Below are positions 28,763 to 37,321 of a stretch of 64,000 nucleotides of DNA, piece by piece; position 1 is the first letter of the stretch; the number at the start of each line of letters is the position of its first letter. Source of the stretch: Pseudomonas protegens (lineage in GTDB: Bacteria > Pseudomonadota > Gammaproteobacteria > Pseudomonadales > Pseudomonadaceae); assembly GCF_003363755.1 (NCBI RefSeq), contig NZ_CP031396.1, positions 1,612,001 through 1,676,000 of the forward strand, read 5' to 3'. A program made the position numbers and the translations under genes. The notes below the pieces were generated by a model. The model saw only the letters and a program-made list of their open reading frames with translations, was not told the DNA's origin and did no database searches.

Positions 28763-30850
28763 TCAATCCGGCTTGCCGTTGACCACGCCGGCGGTGTTGT
28801 CGATCAGGCTCTTGGTCGCCGTCTGCAGGAAGGATTCCAGCTTCTGCTTGAGCTGCGCCTCATCGGCGGCTCCGGAAATCAGCTCGCCGCCAGGGGTTGC
28901 ACCCAGCTCGTACTTGTACAGCCTGGGCGGCATTTCCTTGGGCAGGACCAGCACCCGATCCGCCGTCAGCAGCGCCACGGTCTGATCGCTGCCCGACGGT
29001 TTGACCACGCCAAAGCCCTTGTCGCCTTCGGGCAGGTTGAGCAGGTCACGCCCCCAGCACTGGTGCAACACATCACCACCGAGGCGGCCCATGATGGTGG
29101 GCACGATATCGATCTGCGTGCCCACGGTGTGGTCGCGCTGGCCGAACTTCTCCTGGATACCGGGTGCAATCATCAGCATCGGCACGTTGAAACGACCCAG
29201 GTCCATTTCGGTGATCTGTTGCTCGTTGCCGAAACCGTGATCGCCGACCACGACGAACAGCGTCTCCTTGAAGTACGGCTCCTTGCTCGCCTTCTCGAAG
29301 AACTGGCCCAACGCCCAGTCGGAATAGCGCATGGCGGTCAAGTGCTCATTGAGGCTACCGCGGTCGGTGACCTTCTCCACGGGCAATGGCGTCGGCAATG
29401 CGTACGGGGTGTGGTTGGACAGGGTCTGCAGCAGGGCGTAGAACGGCCCCTTGCCTTCACGGGCCTTCAACTCTTCCAGGCCACGGTTGAACATGTCTTG
29501 GTCGGACACACCCCAGGTCGGGTCGGAGAACACCGGATTGACGAAGTCATTGCGACCAATGAAGTTGGTCATGCCCTGGTTGCTGAAGAACCCCGACTGG
29601 TTGTCCCAGGCAAAATCACCGTTGTAGACATACACATCGTCATACTGGCGGGCGCTCAGCAGCTGCGGCAGGCCAGACAGTTTGTGGCTGCCTTCCGGGG
29701 TCTGCATCAGGTATTCAAAGCCCGGCAGGTTGGGGAAGCAGGCCATGGTGGCGAACATGCCCTGGTGGGTATGGGTGCCATTGGAGAAGAAGCGGTCGAA
29801 CAGCAGGCCTTGTGTCGACAGTTTGTCGAAGTAGGGAGTGATCTCCCCAGGACGTCCCAGCGCGCCCACCGAATGCCCGGCGAAGCTTTCCATCAGGATC
29901 ACCACGACGTTCTTGATCGGCAGGGTCTTGTCCGCATCCGGCGTGTAATTACGGCGCACGGCGGCGATGTCCGCATCCACCAGTTTGTCGTTCGGCACCA
30001 GCAGCATGTCGCGTACGGTCTGTTGAGCCAACGGCTGAGGCAAGCTCGCCTTCCAGATATTGGTGCGGTCTTCGGAGAAGCGATCCTTGGCTGCCGCCAT
30101 CAACTGCAGGGTGCCGTTGAGGCCCAGCTGGTTGGCGAAGTTCGATTCGGTGGTGTAGACATCCCCCCAACGCATCGGCGGACCCTGGCGCAGGGTGCCA
30201 CGAGCCGCCACCACACAGATCAGCAGGCAGACCACGAATACCGCAATACGTGCATACCAGGGCGCAACCTGGCGTGCGCCGACATTGCCACCGCTGAACG
30301 GACCGCGAGGCCGAGTGGCACGGTCGGCCCACTTGAACGCCAGGCTGAGGATCCAGGCTCCCACGACCCAGGCCAGCAGGTAGCGAACCACAGGGAAACC
30401 GTACCAGAGCATGCTCATCACGGTTTTCGGGTCCTCCTTCACATACTGGAAGACCAGACCGTTGAGACGCTGGTGGAACTCACGGTAGAAATCCATCTCC
30501 ATCAGGCCAAGGAACAAGGCAATGCTGGAGGTCACCGTCAGCCACAAGCGCAGCAGCCCGCGAGCCGCCATGGCCCGGGCACTGAGCATGGCCAGCACCA
30601 GCGGTACGCTGAGGTAGACCACCAGCCGCAGGTCAAAACGCAGCCCATTGGCAAACGCTTCGAGGAAGGTCGAAGCCGGGGTGTCGAGAATCATCTCGCG
30701 GTTGTAGACCAACAGCGCGACGCGCAACAAAGAAAACATCACCATCATGACCAGCGCGCACAGCAGCGTGTAGGCCAGATGGGATTTGACGGTCGGTTGC
30801 AGCAGGCGATTCGAGGATCGCTGCTGACTCAGGGCATCCGAGTTTGCCAT
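28763..30850 (-). CDS. LTA synthase family membrane phosphotransferase
   Basis: 695-residue inner-membrane protein with about five N-terminal membrane segments (to about residue 220) and a large periplasmic sulfatase-like domain. The metal site begins with VVVILMESFAGHS and continues with the likely catalytic Thr in SNGTHTHQG; VVVGDHGFGNE supplies later ligands. In Gram-negatives these enzymes transfer phosphoglycerol or phosphoethanolamine to glycans or lipids (OpgB-, EptA-related). The acceptor here is unknown. The Shine-Dalgarno is weak. Monocistronic, with its own terminator. Confidence 0.85.
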   Translation of the reverse strand: MANSDALSQQRSSNRLLQPTVKSHLAYTLLCALVMMVMFSLLRVALLVYNREMILDTPASTFLEAFANGLRFDLRLVVYLSVPLVLAMLSARAMAARGLLRLWLTVTSSIALFLGLMEMDFYREFHQRLNGLVFQYVKEDPKTVMSMLWYGFPVVRYLLAWVVGAWILSLAFKWADRATRPRGPFSGGNVGARQVAPWYARIAVFVVCLLICVVAARGTLRQGPPMRWGDVYTTESNFANQLGLNGTLQLMAAAKDRFSEDRTNIWKASLPQPLAQQTVRDMLLVPNDKLVDADIAAVRRNYTPDADKTLPIKNVVVILMESFAGHSVGALGRPGEITPYFDKLSTQGLLFDRFFSNGTHTHQGMFATMACFPNLPGFEYLMQTPEGSHKLSGLPQLLSARQYDDVYVYNGDFAWDNQSGFFSNQGMTNFIGRNDFVNPVFSDPTWGVSDQDMFNRGLEELKAREGKGPFYALLQTLSNHTPYALPTPLPVEKVTDRGSLNEHLTAMRYSDWALGQFFEKASKEPYFKETLFVVVGDHGFGNEQQITEMDLGRFNVPMLMIAPGIQEKFGQRDHTVGTQIDIVPTIMGRLGGDVLHQCWGRDLLNLPEGDKGFGVVKPSGSDQTVALLTADRVLVLPKEMPPRLYKYELGATPGGELISGAADEAQLKQKLESFLQTATKSLIDNTAGVVNGKPD

Positions 30851-31117
30851 GTGGTTTTAGGACCCATTGGAAGTTTAAGTTGCAGAGAAAAAGTGGCGTT
30901 CTGCCCTCTTTTTGTCGCCAGGGCGACGGGGATTACGCGGTGCGCAGATGTTGCACGATCACTGAAGGCATTGCCATTGATTAGTGGGCGCTCCCCACAA
31001 GCCCAGCTCCTACGGCTCTGGAACAACAGATTGCCGGGATTCGCACCAGGGGAAAAACGCCGGCGAATTGTCTTTGAGGCCTTGTGAAAATTTCGTTCAA
31101 CGCATGTTTAGTCACAC
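30851..31117. other. Gene-free stretch upstream of the LTA-synthase-like gene
   Basis: About 270 bp with no gene. A short fragment around 30990-31015 resembles half of a REP element (AGCTCCTAC core). The promoter of the minus-strand gene should be here, but no clear consensus was found. Confidence 0.4.
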
Positions 31118-31145
31118 AAAAAAGGGCCTGGCGGCCCTTTTTTTC
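31118..31145. terminator. Bidirectional rho-independent terminator
   Basis: Eight-bp stem (31121-31128 with 31133-31140), TGGC loop, A-run before and T-run after. It ends the minus-strand gene at 31190 and could also block plus-strand readthrough. Confidence 0.85.
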
Positions 31146-31189
31146 CATCGCCGGCCATGATGCCGGGGCTGTTCGTCACGTGTCCTGGT

Positions 31190-31381
31190 TCAGAGCCTGA
31201 CATTACCTCGGGGACCGGCAATGGCCCAGATGATCAACCCAAGTACGGGAAGGAAGATGATCAACAACACCCAGACAATCTTCATCCCGGTTTCAGCGCT
31301 GCTTTTCAGCACGTTGATGATGGCCCAGATATCCAGGGCCAGAATGATCAGGCCAACCAGGCCATTGAAGGTGGAACCCAT
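31190..31381 (-). CDS. Small membrane protein, PLD-nuclease N-terminal (PLDc_N) domain
   Basis: 63-residue protein with two membrane segments (about 6-26 and 33-54) separated by a short polar turn, and the ending WAIAGPRGN. This pattern (IWAIINVLKSS..KIVWVLLIIFLPVLGLIIWAIAGPR) is the PLDc_N / phospholipase-D-nuclease N-terminal family found in stand-alone small proteins. No catalytic residues. Function unknown. Own terminator 45 bp downstream. Confidence 0.8.
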   Translation of the reverse strand: MGSTFNGLVGLIILALDIWAIINVLKSSAETGMKIVWVLLIIFLPVLGLIIWAIAGPRGNVRL

Positions 31382-31465
31382 GGTGTCGCTCCCAAATGAA
31401 GGTGTGCCTCTTTAGGATAGTCGCGCTGAATCAGGGTTCCGTTTTATTCCACCGCTATGGCGGAT

Positions 31466-31996
31466 TCAGACGTGCACGGCAATCTTCAACGCTTCCAGGG
31501 CCGGCGCTGCGGCGATACCGACTTCGGCACACAACTCCAGCACTCGCGGCAGGTCATTGCCGTAGACCAGCACCATCTGCAGTTCGTCATCCAGCAACTG
31601 GCTGAAATTCATCAGCACATAGCCGCCGTTTTCCGGGTTCATGCTGCCCATCTGGATCTGGATGCGGTTCAAGGCCGTCAAGGCTTCGATCTTCGCCAAC
31701 TGCTTGGGCTTGATGTTGAAAGGCACGTCCTTGCCGAAAGACGCGACGATCTGTGCGAACAGATCAACATAAGTGTCGGCCTGAAACAGCACAGTCTCCG
31801 GCAGGCTGCCGACCACCACCCACTCGCCCAGGGGAATGGGGAAGCTGTCGTCGTAGTTGATGTCCGGATTGGCCGCCAGGAACGCCTGGGGATCGGCGTA
31901 GGCCTGGGCCGCTTCGTCGGCGATCTGCTGGATCTCGGCATCGCCCATGCACCCGGAGCTGATTTTGCTGATGAGTTCGATAAGGGCGGTTTTCAT
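31466..31996 (-). CDS. Conserved hypothetical cytoplasmic protein
   Basis: 176-residue acidic soluble protein that I do not recognise. No signal peptide, membrane segment or known catalytic motif is visible. A helical N-terminus (ISKISSGCMGDAEIQQIADE) is followed by mixed alpha/beta sequence. GC-rich codon use is typical of this genome, and no better reading frame competes. The ATG at 31994-31996 has an AGGATG-type ribosome site. The neighbours (PLDc_N protein, ankyrin protein) are also of unknown role and all read on the minus strand, but the gaps of 80-110 bp give no proof of an operon. Confidence 0.75.
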   Translation of the reverse strand: MKTALIELISKISSGCMGDAEIQQIADEAAQAYADPQAFLAANPDINYDDSFPIPLGEWVVVGSLPETVLFQADTYVDLFAQIVASFGKDVPFNIKPKQLAKIEALTALNRIQIQMGSMNPENGGYVLMNFSQLLDDELQMVLVYGNDLPRVLELCAEVGIAAAPALEALKIAVHV

Positions 31997-32110
31997 GGGG
32001 ACATCCTGAAGACAAGGAAATTCGAGGGCGCGAAGGATAGCCTAAAGTGCGCCCCCAGACCTACGCCTGTGACGCGGGCCTGGCGCCCTCACCCCTCGAA
32101 CCTTGACGGC

Positions 32111-32629
32111 TCAGGCCAGGAGTTTTTCCAGCTGTGCGGCAGTGTCCTGCGCACCCATGGTCTTGGCGGCTTCCAGGGCACTGACACCATTGCTGTCGCA
32201 AGCCTTGGGATCGGCGCCCTGGCTGATCAGGTAAGTGACGATTTCCGTGCGGTTGAACATCGCTGCCATCATCAGCGCGGTACGCCCGTCAAAGGACGAA
32301 CCTTCCACTTGAGCTCCGCCTTCCACCAGGGCCTTGACCACCGCCAGGTCGCCCTTGAAGGCGGCGCCGGCGATCGGGCTCTGGCCATTGTCGTTGCGAA
32401 TCTCGGGATCGGCCTGGTGCTTGAGCAGCACCTGCACGGCGTCCACATGCCCGTGATAGGCGGCCAGCATCAGCAAGGTGTCACCCTTGTGGTTGCGCAG
32501 GTTGACCGGCAGGCCACTGGCCGCCAGCTTGTCGAGCATCTGTGCGTCGCCCTGACGGGCCACGTTGAATACCTGTTCGACAAACTGGGCGGCCTCTTCT
32601 TCAGTCATCTGGCGGCTTTTGTCGGTCAT
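32111..32629 (-). CDS. Ankyrin-repeat protein
   Basis: 172 residues built almost entirely of ankyrin repeats: four to five units from about residue 28 to 165, seen in GDTLLMLAAYHGHVDAVQVL, GQSPIAGAAFKGDLAVVKAL, GRTALMMAAMFNRTEIVTYL and GVSALEAAKTMG. No signal peptide, so a cytoplasmic protein-binding module. The ATG at 32627-32629 has GGAG upstream; the alternative start 7 codons earlier lacks a ribosome site. Partner unknown. Confidence 0.88.
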   Translation of the reverse strand: MTDKSRQMTEEEAAQFVEQVFNVARQGDAQMLDKLAASGLPVNLRNHKGDTLLMLAAYHGHVDAVQVLLKHQADPEIRNDNGQSPIAGAAFKGDLAVVKALVEGGAQVEGSSFDGRTALMMAAMFNRTEIVTYLISQGADPKACDSNGVSALEAAKTMGAQDTAAQLEKLLA

Positions 32630-32726
32630 CGGAAACTCCAGGTTCGGCAAATCGGAAAGGCGCTAGTTTCCCCAAGCCGGCCGCAGCCTGTCATCCCTTT
32701 TTTCCCAAGAGCCGCCATAGGCAGAA

Positions 32727-34565
32727 TCAATAACGCAGACGCCCGCCCTGGATATCGGCAAAAATCTGCGGGGTCAGTTGCACATAGGTATCCGACCCGG
32801 GAAGCCAGGCATAGACCGGATCGTCGCCGACCCGTTCGAGGTCGAACGCCTGCTCCTTGAGTCGGCTCTTCTGATATTTGAAGGTGCCAGTGGTGTCCAT
32901 TTTCACCTTGATCCGCAGGAACAGCGGCACCGCGTAAGCCGGAAGCTGCTGTCTGGCATATTGCAACAACTCACTGAAATCCAGGGTTGCCAGCGACTCC
33001 GCCGGGGTAATAGCCACCATTCCGGCACGGCCGTTGGTGTTATGGATTTCGACGCCATAGGCCACCACCTCGGCCACTTGCGGGTGCCCCAGGAGAATGT
33101 TTTCCACCTCGGTGGTGGAGACGTTCTCGCCCTTCCAACGATAGGTGTCCCCCAGCCGATCGACGAACTGCACATGGCCAAAACCGATGTCGCGCAGCAA
33201 GTCACCGGTGTTGAAGTAGCAATCGCCCTTCTCGAACACATCCTTGAGGATCACCTTGAGGTTCTTTTCCGGATCGGTGTAGCCATCCAGCGGCGCCTTG
33301 TCGTCGATCTTCGCCAACAGCAGGCCCTGACCGCCCTTGGCGACCTTCTGCATGAAGCCCTGGCTGTTGCGCAATGGCGCCCCGGTGTCGTGGGCGTACT
33401 CCACCAATGCCCAGGGGATCAGGGAAAAACCCACGGTGTTGTCGAAGTTGAGGATATTGCTGAAGCCGATATTGCCGTCGCTGGCCGCGTACAGCTCACA
33501 GACATGACCGATGCCGAAACGCTGCTTGAACTCGCTCCAGACTCCCGGACGCAGGCCATTGCCGATCATCTTCAACACGCCATGCTCGGTATCCCGGGCA
33601 GTGCTGGGCTGATCGATCAGGTAGCGACACAATTCACCGACATAGCCCACAGTCGTCGCCTTGAACCGACGCGCATCGTCCCAGAACTGACTGGCGCTGA
33701 ACTTGCGGCGAATGGCGAACCCCGAGGCGCCGGTGATGGCCGAGCCCCAGCAGACGCACAGTCCGGTGGCGTGGTACAGCGGCAAGGTGCAATACACCAC
33801 GTCGCCGGGCTGCATATCCAGGGCGATGGTGCCGAAACCGGCAGAGGTGCGCATCCAGCGCCCATGCTTGAAAATCCCCGCCTTGGGCAGGCCCGTGGTG
33901 CCGGACGTATAGATGTAGAAACAAGGGTCGTTGAAGAAGATGCGCTGGGTCTGCAGCAGATTGTCCGCTGGATAACCGGCGCTCTCGGCCATCAGGTTGA
34001 CCAGGTCCTGCGGAGTCGGTCCAGGGTCGACGAAGGTGTCCTGATCGGCCACGAACCAGGTGCGAGCCGGATCGATATCCACTTGATCGCGTACTGCGGA
34101 AAAAGCCGCCAGCAACTCACCACCGACCATGATGCCCACCGGCTTCACCAGTTCCAGGCTGTGTGCCAGCACGCTTTGGGTCTGCGCGGTGTTGAGCATC
34201 GCGCAGATCCCGCCAAGCTTGGCCACCGCCAGCACCGTGACCAGCAGCTCAGGGCGATTCTCGATGAAAATCGCCAGTACATCGCCCTTGCCGATGCCCT
34301 GCTCCCGCAGGTAAGCAGCGATGCGGTTGGCCCATTGATTGACCTGGGAGTAACTGAGTACCCGATCGCCATACAACAGGGCCGGCCCCTGGGGATTGCG
34401 CAGGGTGGCCTGCTCGAAACTCCAGCCCAGTCCACAGGGTTGGTCAGGGTTGTCGATGTTCCCTGCCCTCATGCCTCGCACCACCCGAGGTAGCGCCTTG
34501 GCAATGGACGGCACCTTTCGCAGCATCATGCCCCAGGTGATCATGTCGCTCTTGTACTTGTTCAT
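32727..34565 (-). CDS. Long-chain acyl-CoA synthetase (FATP-type)
   Basis: 612-residue adenylate-forming enzyme activating fatty acids to acyl-CoA via acyl-AMP. The AMP-binding motif YIYTSGTTGLPKAG lies near residue 215; later motifs are GDLLRDIGFGHVQFVDRLGDTYRWKGENVSTTEVE-type, with the hinge Asp-Arg and the A8 loop intact. It resembles FATP / very-long-chain acyl-CoA synthetases more than FadD (GIFKHGRWM and LYAASDGNIGF segments). The ATG at 34563-34565, with GGAG nearby, is preferred to an upstream frame extension. Followed by 678 bp without a gene. Confidence 0.88.
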   Translation of the reverse strand: MNKYKSDMITWGMMLRKVPSIAKALPRVVRGMRAGNIDNPDQPCGLGWSFEQATLRNPQGPALLYGDRVLSYSQVNQWANRIAAYLREQGIGKGDVLAIFIENRPELLVTVLAVAKLGGICAMLNTAQTQSVLAHSLELVKPVGIMVGGELLAAFSAVRDQVDIDPARTWFVADQDTFVDPGPTPQDLVNLMAESAGYPADNLLQTQRIFFNDPCFYIYTSGTTGLPKAGIFKHGRWMRTSAGFGTIALDMQPGDVVYCTLPLYHATGLCVCWGSAITGASGFAIRRKFSASQFWDDARRFKATTVGYVGELCRYLIDQPSTARDTEHGVLKMIGNGLRPGVWSEFKQRFGIGHVCELYAASDGNIGFSNILNFDNTVGFSLIPWALVEYAHDTGAPLRNSQGFMQKVAKGGQGLLLAKIDDKAPLDGYTDPEKNLKVILKDVFEKGDCYFNTGDLLRDIGFGHVQFVDRLGDTYRWKGENVSTTEVENILLGHPQVAEVVAYGVEIHNTNGRAGMVAITPAESLATLDFSELLQYARQQLPAYAVPLFLRIKVKMDTTGTFKYQKSRLKEQAFDLERVGDDPVYAWLPGSDTYVQLTPQIFADIQGGRLRY

Positions 34566-35071
34566 GGTTGCTCCGGTTCGACAGCAAAGGTCTGTGCCCG
34601 GGCCAGGCCGGGCGTTGGCAACAGCCAGCGCAAGGCTCAACCGGGGTTGGCGACCCAGGGTTCGGCAACCGGCAAGCGAAGACTGCGGGGATCACCCGCA
34701 AAGGGATAAAGGCAGGGCAAGTGCAGCGCTGCTGACAGCACCGGCACTAATGCAGTGGGACCGTTCATGGAGGGCGTCCTGTTTCTTATTATTCGTCGGG
34801 CAGGATCGCTGGATCGCGCCGCAACACATTCCATGTCGCAGAAACACCTTTCAAACCTGTTCGGCCGGGTCGCCGAGGCAGCATTGAAACGGCGTGACAG
34901 GCTGGAAAATACGTCAGCCGTCGCGGGCCTGTACACGGAGTTTTTGCAAACTTTTGTATCTCCCCGCCGGTTATCTCCAGGGCCCTCCAGCCCCGTCCAT
35001 AAACGATTGAATTTTCTCTCGGGGCCAGCGGTCATAACGCTGTAGCCACGCCCACGGTCAATCGCCGCCAA

Positions 35072-35086
35072 CCTGCAAAATGCAGG
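35072..35086. promoter_or_regulatory. 15-bp palindrome CCTGCA-N3-TGCAGG
   Basis: Perfect 6-3-6 inverted repeat about 160 bp upstream of the DUF3509 start. Possible operator; the binding protein is unknown. Confidence 0.35.
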
Positions 35087-35128
35087 ATGCACGATGGCCA
35101 TTCATGCAATTTGCACGAGACCGGAATT

Positions 35129-35160
35129 CCTTATAAATTATAACTTATTGATTTATAAGG
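35129..35160. promoter_or_regulatory. AT-rich inverted repeat in the DUF3509 promoter region
   Basis: Perfect 10-bp arms (35129-35138 and 35151-35160, CCTTATAAAT/ATTTATAAGG) with a 12-bp AT-only-like centre. It overlaps the likely -10 region of the DUF3509 gene, so a DNA-binding site is plausible. It is strikingly AT-rich for this genome. Confidence 0.45.
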
Positions 35161-35243
35161 AATTTATAAAAAAACAATACTGGCACAATCGCTGCACCTA
35201 TCACTCCACGCTTGCCCTTCAAGAGCTAACGGAGCTGATAGAC

Positions 35244-35522
35244 ATGAGCCTGATCCAAGAAAAGTTTTCTTCCCTGTTCTCCAACTTCGAAGTGACCACT
35301 CAACCCCGTCCTGACGGTGGCATCCTGCTCACCCTGCGTAACAGCGAAGGCAAACAGTTCAAGCGTTCGATTTCCTACGCGCAGCTGCATGCCGCCGACC
35401 AGCTGTCCTGGGTCATCAGTGCAATTCGTCGTGACTTGGCCGAACAGGCCAGTGAGCTGCCGCAGATTTCCATGCTGCAAAGCCAGAACCGCTTTGCCTT
35501 GCCGACTTACCACTCCGCGTAA
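35244..35522 (+). CDS. DUF3509 domain protein
   Basis: 92-residue soluble protein of DUF3509, a family nearly confined to Pseudomonas and of unknown function. Recognised by the core RPDGGILLTLRNSEGKQFKRSISYAQL and the pair RRDLAEQASELP. No signal peptide, cysteine or metal motif. The ATG at 35244 has GGAG ten bases upstream; the longer upstream frame crosses the AT-rich promoter region. Convergent with mtnD. Confidence 0.85.
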   Translation: MSLIQEKFSSLFSNFEVTTQPRPDGGILLTLRNSEGKQFKRSISYAQLHAADQLSWVISAIRRDLAEQASELPQISMLQSQNRFALPTYHSA

Positions 35523-35542
35523 GCCAGCTTCGGTTTCCTGCT

Positions 35543-35574
35543 CGGGCCGGCCCACCTTGCGTGGGACCGGCCCG
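35543..35574. terminator. Strong hairpin between DUF3509 gene and mtnD
   Basis: 13-bp stem (35543-35555 with 35561-35574, one bulged A) and a five-base loop, between two convergent stop codons. No long T-run. Confidence 0.6.
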
Positions 35575-35593
35575 TTGACGTAGAGCTTCCCGC

Positions 35594-36139
35594 TCAATCG
35601 TCCAGGCGTGGGAACTGGCTGGCGATAGCGTCGCCGGTCAGGCTGGCCGACCAGCCTTGGGGATTACTGAACAGGCGGATGGCGACCAGGTGCGGCTCCT
35701 CCCCCATATCGAACCAATGGGCAGTGCCCGCCGGCAGCGAAATCAGGTCGTTTCTTTCGCAAAGAACGGCATAGACGTAGTCGTCGATGTGCAGATTTAG
35801 CAGTCCACGTCCGGCGACGAATAACCGCACTTCATCCTCGTCATGGCGATGCTCGTCGAGAAAGCTGGCACGCAACTCGGCTCTTTGTGGATGGTCACGG
35901 TTGAGGCTGATCACATCCACGCTGACATCACCCTGCTCGGTCATCAGCCGATCGATCTGCTCCTGATAGGCCGCAACCACCTCTTCCTGGCTGGCCCCCG
36001 GCTCGATCCGCGTCGAGGCTGGCCAACGATCAAAGCCAATCCCCTGTTCGGCCAAGGTCGCAGCGATATCGTCAAAGTGGGTCAGAACCTTGTTCGGCAG
36101 GTCCGGGCTGGATACGTGGTAGACGGACAGGCTGCTCAT
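35594..36139 (-). CDS. mtnD: Acireductone dioxygenase
   Basis: Cupin metalloenzyme of the methionine salvage pathway, oxidising acireductone to 2-keto-4-methylthiobutyrate plus formate (iron form). 181 residues. The metal motif DEHRHDEDEVRLF near residues 94-106 gives the two His and the Glu, and the fourth ligand is the His in AGTAHWFDMG near 139. The ATG overlaps the stop of the upstream MFS gene by 4 bp (ATGA), so translation is coupled. The other salvage genes mtnB and mtnC, which accompany mtnD in P. aeruginosa (from memory), are not in this window. Confidence 0.9.
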   Translation of the reverse strand: MSSLSVYHVSSPDLPNKVLTHFDDIAATLAEQGIGFDRWPASTRIEPGASQEEVVAAYQEQIDRLMTEQGDVSVDVISLNRDHPQRAELRASFLDEHRHDEDEVRLFVAGRGLLNLHIDDYVYAVLCERNDLISLPAGTAHWFDMGEEPHLVAIRLFSNPQGWSASLTGDAIASQFPRLDD

Positions 36140-37293
36140 GACGGCAACTCCTCTTGCATGCGGGTGGCAATGATAACGGCTGCGGCCAGGGCGGCGACGC
36201 TAGCAATACTAAAGGTCAATGTGGCGCCCAGGGCGTTCCAGCTGTAGCCGGAATACAGGGCGCCCAGGGCACCTCCGGTTCCCGCCAGGGCGGCGTACAG
36301 CGCCTGGCCCTGGCCCTGCTGGCGAGCACCGAAACTGCGTTGGACAAAATGAATGGCCGCGGCGTGAAAGCTGCCGAAGGTTGCCGCATGCAGCACCTGC
36401 GCCAACAACAGTGCCCCGAGATGCTCCGCCAGGCTGCCCAGCAGCACCCAGCGCAAAGCCGCCAAGAGAAAACTCGCCAGCAACACCCGGCGCACGGAAA
36501 ATCGCGCCAGAATCCGGCTCATGGCCAGGAACATCAGCACCTCGGCCACCACACCCAGAGCCCAGAGCATGCCGATCAGGCCACGGGTATAGCCCAGGTG
36601 CTCCAGGTGCAGGGTCAGGAAGGTGTAGTAAGGACCGTGGCTCATCTGCATCAGGGCCACACACAGGTAGAAGGCCAGCACCCCGGGGCCGCGCAGCTGC
36701 TTGATAAAGCCCTCCCCGGCCAACCGCGGCCCCTGCACCACAGGCTGGGCGTTGGGCACCCACAGGCTGCTGAGCACAATGCCGCCCATGATCGCCACCA
36801 GTGCCGCCGGGTAGATATCCAGGCTCAACCACTCGAACAGGCGCCCCAAAGCCACCACGGTAAGAATAAAACCGATGGAACCCCAAAGACGGATCTGACT
36901 GTAGCGTGAGGTCTGCCCCTGCAAGTGCGCCAGGGTGATCACCTCAAACTGCGGCAGGACTGCGTGCCAGAAAAATGCATGCAGGGCCATGACCATCGCC
37001 AGCCAGGCGTAGCTCTTGCTGACGAAGATCAGCGAGAAACAGATCAGGGTGCAGATGGCGCCACAACGCACGATCGCCAGGCGCCGGCCAGTGTAGTCCC
37101 CCAGCCAGCCCCAAAGGTTGGGCGCCACGCAGCGCATGAGCATGGGAATGGCCACCAGCTCACCGATCCGCGCGCTGGAAAACCCCAGGTGATCGAAATA
37201 CAGCGCCAGAAACGGCGCCGTCGACCCCAGCAGAGCGAAATAGAACAGGTAGAAACTGGAAAGCCGCCAGTACGGCAGCGCCGCCACGGTCAT
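36136..37293 (-). CDS. MFS transporter
   Basis: 385-residue major-facilitator protein with about twelve membrane segments, of the HcaT/LacY-like MFS_1_like group (start PYWRLSSFYLFYFALLGSTAP; loop motif WGWLGDYTGRR). The ATG at 37291-37293 gives the standard length; a longer frame overlaps aroC and is rejected. It sits between aroC (28 bp gap) and mtnD (4-bp overlap), so the three genes read as one unit. Substrate unknown; the coupling to mtnD makes a methionine-salvage-related compound one possibility, which is inference only. Confidence 0.85.
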   Translation of the reverse strand: MTVAALPYWRLSSFYLFYFALLGSTAPFLALYFDHLGFSSARIGELVAIPMLMRCVAPNLWGWLGDYTGRRLAIVRCGAICTLICFSLIFVSKSYAWLAMVMALHAFFWHAVLPQFEVITLAHLQGQTSRYSQIRLWGSIGFILTVVALGRLFEWLSLDIYPAALVAIMGGIVLSSLWVPNAQPVVQGPRLAGEGFIKQLRGPGVLAFYLCVALMQMSHGPYYTFLTLHLEHLGYTRGLIGMLWALGVVAEVLMFLAMSRILARFSVRRVLLASFLLAALRWVLLGSLAEHLGALLLAQVLHAATFGSFHAAAIHFVQRSFGARQQGQGQALYAALAGTGGALGALYSGYSWNALGATLTFSIASVAALAAAVIIATRMQEELPS

Positions 37294-37321
37294 CAGACCG
37301 TAGCGACTGGCAGAACCGCCA

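Larger units (their letters stand above)
34566..35243. other. Long gene-free stretch before the DUF3509 gene
   Basis: 678 bp. The two ORFs inside (one per strand, 96 and 154 codons) have no recognisable motifs and poor codon patterns. The left half is ordinary GC-rich sequence. The right 150 bp turns AT-rich and holds two palindromes (listed separately) and a possible sigma-70 promoter (TTGCAC at 35111 with an AT-rich -10 near 35134). Room exists for a small RNA, but no hairpin/T-run pair marks one. Confidence 0.45.

Noticed and set aside
28727-31087. 786-codon open frame on the plus strand
   Set aside because: It is antisense to the LTA-synthase-like gene and is a by-product of high-GC codon use. 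Its translation has no domain and is unusually rich in His, Gln and Arg.
32778-34493. 571-codon plus-strand frame
   Set aside because: Shadow of the acyl-CoA synthetase, which carries all AMP-binding motifs on the other strand.
34637-35101. 154-codon minus-strand frame in the gap before the DUF3509 gene
   Set aside because: No ribosome site, no family motif, and codon composition unlike neighbouring genes; kept as non-coding.
35091-35120. Sigma-54 promoter before the DUF3509 gene
   Set aside because: TGG and TTGC are present but the GG-to-GC spacing is not ten bases.
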